Shown piece after piece: positions 9,857 through 17,867 of a DNA stretch of 64,000 nucleotides (positions are counted from its first letter, which is position 1; each line of letters starts with the position of its first letter). The DNA comes from Salinisphaera japonica YTM-1 (GTDB taxonomy: Bacteria; Pseudomonadota; Gammaproteobacteria; Nevskiales; Salinisphaeraceae): contig NZ_AYKG01000067.1 in NCBI RefSeq assembly GCF_003788585.1, positions 1 to 64,000 on the forward strand, written 5' to 3'. Under the pieces are notes generated by a model that was not told where the DNA came from, made no database searches, and saw only the letters and a list, made by a program, of their open reading frames with translations. Position numbers and translations under genes: made by a program.

Positions 9857-10681
9857 ATGCGTGTTCGCGATATCGATTTGTTGCTGTATCAAGGCGAAAG
9901 CGCCGATGCCACAGGCGGCGGACTCGACGGTGCAGTACAGCTGGCCGGCGTGTTCGAGCGTCGGCTGGGGGTGGCCCCGCAACGTATCGGCCAGCGCTCG
10001 GTGCGTACCTCGGCCAATCAGCTCGAGGACTGGCAGGATCAGCTTGTCGATATGCGCGGCGGGCTGGAACAGGCAGCGGCCGGCTGGGCGAAAAGCCTGC
10101 GCGGCAATCGCCGAATCATCGGGCTCTTGCCGCGGTGCAGTGTTGCCATGGCGACCTTGCCGGAAGTCTTTAAACAACATCCTCGGGCACGGCTGTTATG
10201 GATCGATGCCCACCCGGATCTGAATACGCCGCAAGAAAGTAGCAGCGGCTATTTGGGGGGCATGGTACTGGCTGCGGCAATTGGTCGCTGGGATAGCGGA
10301 TTGGGTGCGGCCGTGCCCGTCGATCAAGTCGCGCTCGTCGGCGCGCGCGATATCGACGCCGCCGAGCAGGCCTATATCAATGCCAGCGGTATCCGGCGCG
10401 TGGCCATTGACGATTTCGACGCCGCGGCGCTCGCCGACTGGCTAGGCGATGCGCCGGTCTATATCCACTTGGATTGCGACGTGTTCGATCCAGCATGTCT
10501 GCCGGCTGACTTCACGGTTGACGATGGTATCGGCTTCGATCAGCTGGCCCGCGTGCTGCAAGTGATCCGCCCCGAGCGTGTCGTGGGCATCGAGATCGCC
10601 GAACTGGCCGCGACCTGGCGCGATGGGCGACAGGCACCGACCCAGCGCCTGGTCGATACCTTCATGCGGTTGGTCGAGTAG
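9857..10681 (+). CDS. Divergent arginase/ureohydrolase-family protein
   Basis: This 274-residue protein has the arginase fold signature WIDAHPDLNTP (about residue 117) and HLDCDVFDP (about residue 211), which supply metal ligands in agmatinase, arginase and HutG. The usual GGDHS motif is replaced by a segment reading LPRCSVAM, so the His that normally binds one Mn(II) is missing. The GNxHG loop is also changed, to SGYLGG. It may therefore bind one metal or act on an unusual guanidino or formimino substrate. It stands alone, divergent from the metal cluster, and directly borders the mobile element. Confidence 0.75.
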   Translation: MRVRDIDLLLYQGESADATGGGLDGAVQLAGVFERRLGVAPQRIGQRSVRTSANQLEDWQDQLVDMRGGLEQAAAGWAKSLRGNRRIIGLLPRCSVAMATLPEVFKQHPRARLLWIDAHPDLNTPQESSSGYLGGMVLAAAIGRWDSGLGAAVPVDQVALVGARDIDAAEQAYINASGIRRVAIDDFDAAALADWLGDAPVYIHLDCDVFDPACLPADFTVDDGIGFDQLARVLQVIRPERVVGIEIAELAATWRDGRQAPTQRLVDTFMRLVE

Positions 10682-10699
10682 TTGGGCAATCGCGTGGCG

Positions 10700-10720
10700 A
10701 TAGCCGAACGGTTTGGCTAT
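10700..10720 (+). terminator. Hairpin after the ureohydrolase gene (possible terminator)
   Basis: An inverted repeat (ATAGCCGAAC, then GTTTGGCTAT, with one G-T mismatch) lies 19 bases after the stop codon. It has no clear T tract, so it could be a weak or Rho-assisted terminator or simply a palindrome at the element border. Confidence 0.3.
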
Positions 10721-10777
10721 GAATTCGCGACAGGCGACTGTTTGTTGGATCGAATTAAGCGGCGTATTATTAATTTA

Positions 10778-10795
10778 ACATAATATACATTATGT
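10778..10795. repeat. Candidate recombination core site at the left end of the element
   Basis: An 18-bp palindromic site reads ACATAA-TATACA-TTATGT: two perfect 6-bp inverted arms around a 6-bp centre. That layout is what a tyrosine-recombinase core site looks like. It sits 100 bases before the first recombinase gene, exactly where base composition drops from host to element. It could instead be part of the recombinase promoter, since it contains -10-like hexamers. No matching site was found at the right end, so the call stays tentative. Confidence 0.4.
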
Positions 10796-10816
10796 GCACA
10801 GGGTGTAACTTTATAA

Positions 10817-10893
10817 GTGTTGCGTGATTCGTTATGAACGTGCATTTATTTGCGCAACAGCTATATTGATAACAAGCAATCTGAGGTGTTGCG
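10817..10893. repeat. Left-end cluster of TGTTGCG motifs
   Basis: Three copies lie in 77 bases: GTGTTGCG at 10817-10824, its complement CGCAACA at 10853-10859, and GTGTTGCG at 10886-10893. The last overlaps the ribosome-binding region of the first recombinase gene. The same motif is clustered at the other end of the element. Likely role: recombinase arm-type or accessory-protein binding sites. Confidence 0.5.
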
Positions 10894-10895
10894 TT

Positions 10896-12116
10896 ATGCC
10901 GTGTATCAGGCTTCGTCATCCTTCCGTTCCATCGAACCTAATAGGTTGGACATTGGTCGACTCAACCGGACGACCGCGCTACTGGGCAACGGTGTGGACT
11001 GCACTTGATGGCGCTGCTCTGCAAGGATCGACGTTATCTGAGTACCTGCGAGCCATCGAGTCTTTATATCTGGCTGTCGAGCGTCAGACCGGTAAAGACT
11101 GTTTGGACAAACTCATTGCCGAACTCGACTTTGATGACTTGGAAAAAGCTCTCGAAGGCCATTTCGTATACCAGCGCAATCATGCCACTCAGACTTTCCA
11201 GCCCTCACAAGGTTGGCGCCTCGCTGTAGGTTTCGTCAGCACGTGTGTTAGCCGCTTAGCTAAGTCTTCTGATCGAACACTCGATAGCATCCACCACCGA
11301 TTGTTGCGGCTCGACCAGCTTTATACGTCGCTACAGATGCCAAGGAGCAAGCGGTCGGAAACAGTCCGGGCGTTGCCAGCAGCAGTTGTCGAAGATTTGT
11401 ACGATGTTCTAACTCCCGGTTCAACACGGAACCCGTTTAGAACCAAATCACTTCAATGGCGAAATTTTTCAATCATCTTGTTGATGTTGCATCAAGGGCT
11501 ACGTCGCTCGGAGGTTCTAGCACTTCCCGCAGATGCGATTAAGCAGGAATGGGTCTCGAATAAACAGCTCCCGAGATGTTGGCTAGATATCGCAGCCAAC
11601 CCTTATGAACGCGTTGATCCGCGTGCCGATCCAGCTAGGCTAAAAAATCATTACGCAACGCGACAGATTCCTGCGTCATCAGACCTCGCTGGACTTATAG
11701 AAACCTATCGCACCAGCTATCGAGGCAAACCCTCGCATAGCTATCTCTTCACCTCGCAAACAGGCGCCCCACTTTCAAAGCGCTCGATTAATGTCATCTG
11801 CTCGACTTTGTCTAGCAGTTTGAAGCCCAGTGCGGTAACAGAGCTTAAGCGTTTGCGTAAAATTGCTTATATACGCCCTCACGATTTCCGCCACACCTGC
11901 GCCGTAATGCGCCTGAGGCAATTTGTTGATGCAGGAACTGATATGGATATGGCGTTGCAGAAATTACGCGTGCTCTTCGGATGGTCACGCACGTCGACGA
12001 TGCCCCAGCGATATGCACGTGCCTACTTCGAAGAGCGTCTGGCAACCGTATGGCAAGACGCGTTCGAGGTACATGTAGACGCACTGAGACGTTTGGAAGG
12101 CGTTAGCAACCAATGA
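10896..12116 (+). CDS. intA: Tyrosine recombinase IntA of an SE-type element
   Basis: This 406-residue site-specific recombinase should cut and join the element ends. The ATG at 10896 was chosen over an earlier in-frame ATG at 10824 because GAGGTG lies 7 bases before it. The catalytic domain shows Arg I in MLHQGLRRSEVL, the HxxR box in RPHDFRHTCAVM, a Trp/His-position motif LFGWSRTSTMPQ and the nucleophile Tyr in QRYARAYFEER. The N-terminal SAM-like DNA-binding region occupies about residues 1-170. Its stop overlaps the next start (ATGA). Codon use is less GC-biased than in the host genes. Confidence 0.85.
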   Translation: MPCIRLRHPSVPSNLIGWTLVDSTGRPRYWATVWTALDGAALQGSTLSEYLRAIESLYLAVERQTGKDCLDKLIAELDFDDLEKALEGHFVYQRNHATQTFQPSQGWRLAVGFVSTCVSRLAKSSDRTLDSIHHRLLRLDQLYTSLQMPRSKRSETVRALPAAVVEDLYDVLTPGSTRNPFRTKSLQWRNFSIILLMLHQGLRRSEVLALPADAIKQEWVSNKQLPRCWLDIAANPYERVDPRADPARLKNHYATRQIPASSDLAGLIETYRTSYRGKPSHSYLFTSQTGAPLSKRSINVICSTLSSSLKPSAVTELKRLRKIAYIRPHDFRHTCAVMRLRQFVDAGTDMDMALQKLRVLFGWSRTSTMPQRYARAYFEERLATVWQDAFEVHVDALRRLEGVSNQ

Positions 12117-13699
12117 GGCGGCGCAAGTTAGCATTTCAGCAACTCGATAGGCCCGCGAGGCTCGCGGCGGACGCCGATAAGCTATCTTTTCTCTCTGAGG
12201 TGATTCGTTACTGGGATGGCTTTGCCAACAAATGGCAGTCTGTAGACGAGAGTTATTTTGGTCCTTACTGGACGGTTAAATTTAATGGCAGTTCGAGTCG
12301 TTTAAATTTTTCCAACATTACGACACCTGCGCTCGCTGTCTTAGCTAGGCATTGGGCCTCCCAGTCCCTGCAGGTTCTTAATCCGGCTACAGTTTCCGGT
12401 TACTTTAAAGGGATTTGTGAGGTGGAAAGAAAATTGGGGAGCGACCAACTAACTGAGCTATTAACTGCAGCACCTCACCAACTAGCGAAAGATTGGCATC
12501 TTCTATTGGTGCCCATGTGCAAACCAAGCGCGTTGTCGTCGCTTAAGTCGCTGTTGGTGTTCTGTTGTGAGCGATGTGTTGGAGAATTGAGGCCATATCA
12601 CGCCGATTATGTGAAGGCACTCCGATTTCCGCCGCCGACTGGCCGCGCCTACGCTGCTGTCCGCGCCGGCAGCGTATTCCTAACGCTGCGAGAGGAAGCA
12701 GAGATCGTAGACTATTTGGATAGCGTCAATCGCCAGATTGGTCCGCTGGGGGATTTCAAAGATGTCGACGTAGAGGCGCTTCGCGCCGCATGTGTGCTTG
12801 CTATCTCCTATCAGTTTGCCATGCGGCCAATTCAAATGGCTGCAGTTCGTTTATCAGACGTCCGCCTATACCAATCTGGAAAAAATGAGCCGTATGCGGT
12901 TCACATCACATTTCTGAAAGTGAAGCAGCGCTCTTCTGGGAAACGGCTGCCCATGACACGCAAAATTAAGCGGGAATGGTGCCCCATATTCGCCCGCGTT
13001 CACGCCATACGTGTAAAGAACCCCGCCCTCCTCTCGCGCAAAGGCTCCTTAACCGACTCCTACCTCGGCCTTAATCCCTCGCAAGTCTCAGCCTTGATCC
13101 AAGAAATAACGTCAAAGATAGCGGGCCGCTTATTATCAGCTAATCAGCTCCGGCATACAGGCGCCCAACGGCTAGTCGACGCCGGCGCTACCAAAGAGGA
13201 GCTTGCCGAGTTCATGGGTCATTCCAGCTATCACACTGGCTTGGTTTACTTCGATATTTCGCCGACCCAAGCCGATCGGGTTAATAAAGCGCTTGCTATC
13301 TCGCCTATTTACAGTGCGGTAGCTGAAGTTGCCCGAACGCGCTGCATCGACAAGAAAGCTCTGCTTAAACGCCCTGCTGACCAGCAAATTGGGGGCGTTC
13401 CGCATGGCATCCCAATTGCCGGTATCGGAGCCTGTCAGCTTGGCCAGAGTCTCTGTCAAAAAAACCCAGTGCTCGCCTGTTATACCTGCGCCAAATTTAT
13501 GCCGGTGCGTGATGACCGTATTCATCGCGAGACCATTGAAAGTCTCAGAGAAATCGTCAAACGTTTCCACGCAACATCGCGCGGCGAAGTGCAGTCTCCT
13601 GCTTTTATGCAGTTGAGGCAGACGCTCTCAGCTGCGCAAGAGCTGATTGGGGAGTTGGACGCTTTCGAGGATAAGCCAGGCGATAACCTTCATGGCTAG
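12113..13699 (+). CDS. tfp: Tyrosine-recombinase-fold protein (Tfp) of the SE block
   Basis: This 528-residue protein has the tyrosine recombinase fold: Arg I in SYQFAMRPIQMA (about residue 240), the second box in SANQLRHTGAQRL, then GHSSYHTGLVYFD with the candidate Tyr. The first residue of the HxxR box is Asn here, so one catalytic residue is changed. That matches its described status in SEs as a fold protein that may assist rather than catalyse. A cysteine cluster near the C-terminus (CQLGQSLCQKNPVLACYTC, about 440-460) could bind zinc. It overlaps intA by four bases and intB by eight, so the set is translationally coupled. Confidence 0.8.
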   Translation: MRRRKLAFQQLDRPARLAADADKLSFLSEVIRYWDGFANKWQSVDESYFGPYWTVKFNGSSSRLNFSNITTPALAVLARHWASQSLQVLNPATVSGYFKGICEVERKLGSDQLTELLTAAPHQLAKDWHLLLVPMCKPSALSSLKSLLVFCCERCVGELRPYHADYVKALRFPPPTGRAYAAVRAGSVFLTLREEAEIVDYLDSVNRQIGPLGDFKDVDVEALRAACVLAISYQFAMRPIQMAAVRLSDVRLYQSGKNEPYAVHITFLKVKQRSSGKRLPMTRKIKREWCPIFARVHAIRVKNPALLSRKGSLTDSYLGLNPSQVSALIQEITSKIAGRLLSANQLRHTGAQRLVDAGATKEELAEFMGHSSYHTGLVYFDISPTQADRVNKALAISPIYSAVAEVARTRCIDKKALLKRPADQQIGGVPHGIPIAGIGACQLGQSLCQKNPVLACYTCAKFMPVRDDRIHRETIESLREIVKRFHATSRGEVQSPAFMQLRQTLSAAQELIGELDAFEDKPGDNLHG

Positions 13700-16031
13700 A
13701 TTCTTCGCCGATTATTTATTCGCAAGTCGTGCGCTCGCGGAGAGGCATGGCTTAGCCTGGGATTTTCCGGTTAATGCCTTAGGTAAGGCATCGAAAGTCG
13801 ATGCATGGGATCTCACCGCGTTAGCCGGCGCGTTATCACCGCCCAGACTCCTATTGCGTAATTTTGGTTTCGACACCAAAACGCTCCAGCACATCGACGC
13901 TCACTATCGCGAGACGGACAAATCGCTCATCCAGCTAGCTACTCCTTCTGCCGCATGGCAAGACTTGATCAAAGCGGCAGCGGTCAATGGCATTCTGGTC
14001 AAAAGGAATAGCCCAACTCACGTTATTGGACAAGTCGTGCGCCCATTGAAGTTGATCGCAACCTGCGCCGGCAATACTGAGCCATGGGAGTTGGCATTTG
14101 ACAATATCCAGCGAGCACTGGAAGTAGCCGCTTCGATTCAGCCTTCGGGACAATTAAGAAACACAACGGAAGCAGTTATACGGTATGTCATTGATTACAA
14201 CCATCTGGCCGATCGTTCCCCGTTACTCCCCGTAAAAAGGGCCAACGGAGATCGTTCGGTCGCGTGGATTAGGCAGGCACCGCGTGCGAACCGTCTCAGA
14301 ACACAACTGGCAGACCGGCATGAAGCGCAAAAGCTCCCGGACGAGAAAGCTTTCTGGGAGTTCACCCGAATTGTTTTTACTGAATCACCGCAGACTTTTA
14401 TAGATGCGCTGCGCTTGGCCCTAGGTCAAACGTTGATTATGACGGGATTGCGCATCGGCGAGGCTTGCATGATCCCGACCGATTGGAGTCAGCTTCGAGC
14501 CTACTCCGCACTTGATGGGAGGCCAGCCGGAGACTACGGGGGAATATCTCAGTCTTTAGTCCTACGTTATTTCGGCGAAAAACAACAGTCAGCCGACGTC
14601 GAAGGCCAGCTGCTTTATCCTCAGATTCAGCACATTCCCAATTCGTTTGAAGAGCCGTTGACGGAGACGCTAAATCGCATAGCGGAATTGACGGCACCGC
14701 TACGTCAAACGCTCACAGCACAGATAAAGAGCGGTCGTCTCTTACCTGACTTTGGACTAGACGAGGATGTCACTCCTGCGCAATTGTTTCCGTATTTAAG
14801 CGGCAACCCGTTCGTATACGACGACCCTGAGCGCCACAACCTCGAGGCACGATATAAAATATCCTACGACGTTGCGATACTTGAAGAGATTGAGCAGCGT
14901 CAAAAAAATTTGGCGGCTAACGGCGGTAAGTTGCGTAATGAAGTACGTATCTACTTCACCCGCCTCCGACGTGGGCGAGAGGCCCTCTTGCCCTGCCGTA
15001 ATCAATATGGCTGTATTCCGCGCAGACCTCGCTCCTCTCGAATGAACTATATCGATGGAACCTTCCGAATTCGTGACTTGGAAGCGTTCCTACGTGCTGC
15101 GATGCCGACCAAGTTGCCCGACACGGGCGTGTTCAGATCCGCCGATGGCAGCGAAATAGCTTCTAGCGATTTCTTGTTCCTCTTGCCGAGACGCAGTCTG
15201 CTCGAAGAGCGCAGTGGTGGTATATGTGACGTGCGAAAGTATTTTGGCGTCGCTCGTCTGATTTCACCGACTATGATGCGCGCGATCGGCGACCGAGTCG
15301 CTTCAACTGGTGGTAAAACATTATTCGAAAAGTACGCGAAAAATGAAGCAGACTCGAGGCTAACGATGACAACACATTCGCTGCGCCATCTGCAGAATAC
15401 AGAGCTATTTAGGCTCGGTATTGCAGACACGATTATTACCAAGCGGTTTGGCAGACGAAGCGTCGCCCAGAGCTACGAATACGATCACCGCAGCCTCGCA
15501 GAAGAGTTAGATGCAATAGAAGTTCCCAAGTTGGCGAACGACTTACTACCGCCAAAAGCGCAGCAAGTATTGCGCATGGCGATGGCAGGCAAGATCGAAG
15601 GATCAATCATCGGAGAATTCAGACGGCTGCAAAAGAAGAAAGGCGATAAGGCAGCTTTCGAGTTCCTAGCGGTGGAGGCTGATGGCTTTCACACAACGCC
15701 CTATGGCTTTTGCGTCAATTCGTTTACGGTCGACCCCTGCCCGAAGCACTTGGAGTGCTATAACGGATGCCGACATTTCTCCACGACTGATCTGCCAGAA
15801 CATCGTGAGAATCTATCGAGCCTTAAGGCGCAGCTATTGGAGGCCAAGCAACAGATTGCGGCTCGGTCTTCAGAGAGCGTTGGTTATGCTAATCAGCTTC
15901 GTCATGCAGCTAGTCGGCTCGCCGGTGTTCAAAGCGCATTGGACTGCGAGCCAGGCGCTAAGCCATTTCCAAACGGGCCCGACTTGTCAAAACCCACCGA
16001 CCGCGACGATGGCCATTCTGTGCTCGACTAA
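13692..16031 (+). CDS. intB: Large tyrosine recombinase IntB of the SE block
   Basis: This 779-residue protein is the third recombinase-fold gene. The start is the ATG at 13692, overlapping the tfp stop by eight bases; an earlier ATG would lie deep in tfp. The catalytic domain shows Arg I in MTGLRIGEACMIP (about residue 250), the HxxR box in MTTHSLRHLQNTELF (about 560), and FGRRSVAQSYEYDHR with the Tyr. A C-terminal region has CVNSFTVDPCPKHLECYNGCRHF, a likely zinc site (about residues 675-700), and a helical tail that could be a coiled coil. The length of almost 800 residues is typical of the large member of these integrase operons. Confidence 0.82.
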   Translation: MARFFADYLFASRALAERHGLAWDFPVNALGKASKVDAWDLTALAGALSPPRLLLRNFGFDTKTLQHIDAHYRETDKSLIQLATPSAAWQDLIKAAAVNGILVKRNSPTHVIGQVVRPLKLIATCAGNTEPWELAFDNIQRALEVAASIQPSGQLRNTTEAVIRYVIDYNHLADRSPLLPVKRANGDRSVAWIRQAPRANRLRTQLADRHEAQKLPDEKAFWEFTRIVFTESPQTFIDALRLALGQTLIMTGLRIGEACMIPTDWSQLRAYSALDGRPAGDYGGISQSLVLRYFGEKQQSADVEGQLLYPQIQHIPNSFEEPLTETLNRIAELTAPLRQTLTAQIKSGRLLPDFGLDEDVTPAQLFPYLSGNPFVYDDPERHNLEARYKISYDVAILEEIEQRQKNLAANGGKLRNEVRIYFTRLRRGREALLPCRNQYGCIPRRPRSSRMNYIDGTFRIRDLEAFLRAAMPTKLPDTGVFRSADGSEIASSDFLFLLPRRSLLEERSGGICDVRKYFGVARLISPTMMRAIGDRVASTGGKTLFEKYAKNEADSRLTMTTHSLRHLQNTELFRLGIADTIITKRFGRRSVAQSYEYDHRSLAEELDAIEVPKLANDLLPPKAQQVLRMAMAGKIEGSIIGEFRRLQKKKGDKAAFEFLAVEADGFHTTPYGFCVNSFTVDPCPKHLECYNGCRHFSTTDLPEHRENLSSLKAQLLEAKQQIAARSSESVGYANQLRHAASRLAGVQSALDCEPGAKPFPNGPDLSKPTDRDDGHSVLD

Positions 16032-16046
16032 CAGGAAGTGAACGCT

Positions 16047-16481
16047 ATGCCTGCTGATGCTCATTCGCCGCCAGATCAGCCGCTGAGTCTTGAAACGATG
16101 TTGGACTCATTTATCGACAGCGATGAAACGATTACCTATCGCGCTGTGGCAAAACAACTCGGAATGGCTGTTTCGTCAGTCACTCGGTCTGCACAACGCC
16201 GCGCGCTGATTGATGCCGCTAGCGAACGTCAAAGCGAAATGCGACTGTGGGCAAAAAGAGCCCAAAAAGCATCGCAAAAAAATCTACTCGACAAGCTGGC
16301 AAATAAAGAGCGACGAATCGACGAACTGGAACAGCAAGTTGCTTTGTTAACTGCCTCCCACAAAGCGATTATCCTTGCTATCGGCGAGACGGGCGGCTAC
16401 TCGGCCTGGCAAAAATTTTTTGAATCTTACGAACAGGTTCCAGCGGTGCGTTCTTTATTCCCTCCAGAAACGCGCGGATAG
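16047..16481 (+). CDS. Small HTH/coiled-coil protein (Srap/TnpC-like)
   Basis: This 144-residue protein has a helix-turn-helix-like segment (TYRAVAKQLGMAVSSVTRSAQ, about residues 30-50) followed by a long charged coiled coil (about 60-105, KNLLDKLANKERRIDELEQQV). It is the fourth gene of the recombinase block and matches the position and size of Srap in SE elements, and of TnpC in Tn554-like elements. It probably steers recombination by binding DNA near the ends. ATG 16047 was preferred to GTG 16038 because AGGAAG sits 9 bases before it. Confidence 0.65.
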   Translation: MPADAHSPPDQPLSLETMLDSFIDSDETITYRAVAKQLGMAVSSVTRSAQRRALIDAASERQSEMRLWAKRAQKASQKNLLDKLANKERRIDELEQQVALLTASHKAIILAIGETGGYSAWQKFFESYEQVPAVRSLFPPETRG

Positions 16482-16531
16482 AGCTAATCCAAGTCCGCGA
16501 TCGGCGGAAATTGGATGCGTTCCGCAAGGAG

Positions 16532-16753
16532 TTAATCGCCTCTTTTAGTCATCAACATCACCTGGGTCAACACGCCCGCAAACAAAAGGAGCGCCCCTCC
16601 GACTATTCCAGCTGTCTTTGATAAATAAATTCCGACCACGATCGCGATGGCACCGAACCAGACTGCGTTGACTCCCAGCTTTATGGCATCGCGCCGAGCG
16701 TGTTCGTAGTCACGCGTTTTAATCCATCGCATCAATGACGATTTTAGCTGCAA
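16532..16753 (-). CDS. Small membrane protein, 73 aa, unknown
   Basis: I do not recognise this gene. The protein starts with a basic, amphipathic segment (about residues 1-25) and has two membrane helices (AVWFGAIAIVVGIYL and IVGGALLLFAGVLTQVML) with a short turn. It lies on the strand opposite the recombinase and defence genes, downstream of another small minus-strand gene. Context suggests an accessory gene of the element; no function can be assigned. Confidence 0.5.
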   Translation of the reverse strand: MQLKSSLMRWIKTRDYEHARRDAIKLGVNAVWFGAIAIVVGIYLSKTAGIVGGALLLFAGVLTQVMLMTKRGD

Positions 16754-16838
16754 GATCGATTACTCCTATTGATCGCAATTATTAGCCACCGCCTCATTAG
16801 TCTGCAATAGCTCGCAGCTGAGGCGAGGACACGGCGGC

Positions 16839-17207
16839 TTACCCCTTAGGCTGATCATCAGTGCCATTCCGCGGTGCAACTGACGACTCGTCGAGTTGTT
16901 CCGTTAGAAACCGATGCATCACACCTCTGTAAATCAGAGCTTCCCTTGGCACCTTTACGCCCTGGCGTTTCGCGAGTGAGAACGCGAACAATACCTGTTT
17001 CTCGGTTGGCGGCCTGATATCGCCATCCACAAAATCGCCAATAACGCGCGCAAGATGACGCAAAAGAGCCTCGCTGAATCGAGCACGCTCTGTAGCATCT
17101 TTTATTTGGTGAATTTGGTCTCTGATTATCGATGCGTAAACATCCGGCACTTCGACCGTTATATCGACGATGCCGTCAGATGTATCGTCAATCAGGGAGA
17201 GCAGCAT
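16839..17207 (-). CDS. Hypothetical protein, 122 aa, in the mobile element
   Basis: I do not recognise this gene. The protein is soluble and mostly helical. The middle reads VPDVYASIIRDQIHQI and RFSEALLRHLARVIGDFVDG, and the later part (PPTEKQVLFAFSLAKRQGVKVP, about residues 65-90) resembles the small helical unit used by many DNA- or partner-binding proteins. It is transcribed divergently from the XRE regulator 43 bases away, a common layout for a regulator and its target. It could be an anti-regulator or antitoxin-like partner; that is inference. Confidence 0.5.
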   Translation of the reverse strand: MLLSLIDDTSDGIVDITVEVPDVYASIIRDQIHQIKDATERARFSEALLRHLARVIGDFVDGDIRPPTEKQVLFAFSLAKRQGVKVPREALIYRGVMHRFLTEQLDESSVAPRNGTDDQPKG

Positions 17208-17250
17208 TTTGAGCTCATGGCGAAATATAAACGATAGTTTATAGCGCTAT

Positions 17251-17514
17251 GTGGCCCGCGACGAAATCCTTCTTCGGATGCGAAATAGATCCGAAGTCTT
17301 GGCTTTGCGAAAGCGAGTGGCGTCCAACATCAAACGCCTGCGAAATGAACGCGGCTGGGCGCAGGAGCAACTGGGCGAGCATGCTGAGCTCAGTCAAGTC
17401 TACTTAAGTCGTGTAGAGAACGCCCGAGTCGCTTGTTCAATCGATACGCTTGCTGCTATCGCCGACGCTATGAATGTGGATCCAATAGCGTTGGTTGAGC
17501 CGATTACTGAATAA
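17251..17514 (+). CDS. XRE-family transcriptional regulator
   Basis: This 87-residue protein is one Cro/C1-type HTH domain: VASNIKRLRNERGWAQEQLGEH, then SQVYLSRVENARVACSIDTL. It starts with GTG at 17251; an ATG at 17278 is an alternative. The protein ends soon after the domain, so it is a minimal repressor. It lies divergent from the 122-residue unknown and about 350 bases before the Gabija-type operon, so it could repress the small minus-strand genes, the element or the defence genes. Confidence 0.8.
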   Translation: MARDEILLRMRNRSEVLALRKRVASNIKRLRNERGWAQEQLGEHAELSQVYLSRVENARVACSIDTLAAIADAMNVDPIALVEPITE

Positions 17515-17867
17515 TCACCGATCGCACTACTCAGGCAGATCGTCGCTGCCTCTTTGGAGGAGTCGCCGTTAGACTGATAGTCCGCTCGCCGAGATCGATG
17601 GTCGATGTGAGCGCGAACTGTTCTTGGACACTTGATCCGCTTTCGACCCAAAGCGGCCCCTCTTCTTGACGATCGACTCGTCCAGTTCGCACTGACTTTC
17701 GAGCGAGCAATATTCAAATATCCAAGAATGGTCGATCTATTCTTAACGAGAATCGTCTTTGCTCCCCTAGGCTCTCCGCCTCCTATCCGCTTGACGTGTT
17801 TAGCCTTTGATTTTTTGACTGCATTCTTGCTTAGATAGAACGGACTTTGACGGCAGGGGGTAGGCAG
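17515..17867 (+). other. Gene-free stretch before the OLD nuclease gene
   Basis: About 350 bases between the XRE gene and the nuclease start. Short open frames exist on both strands but have no recognisable domain, coupled neighbour or good start signal. The defence promoter must lie here. AGGGGG at 17855-17860 is the ribosome-binding site of the nuclease gene. Confidence 0.4.
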
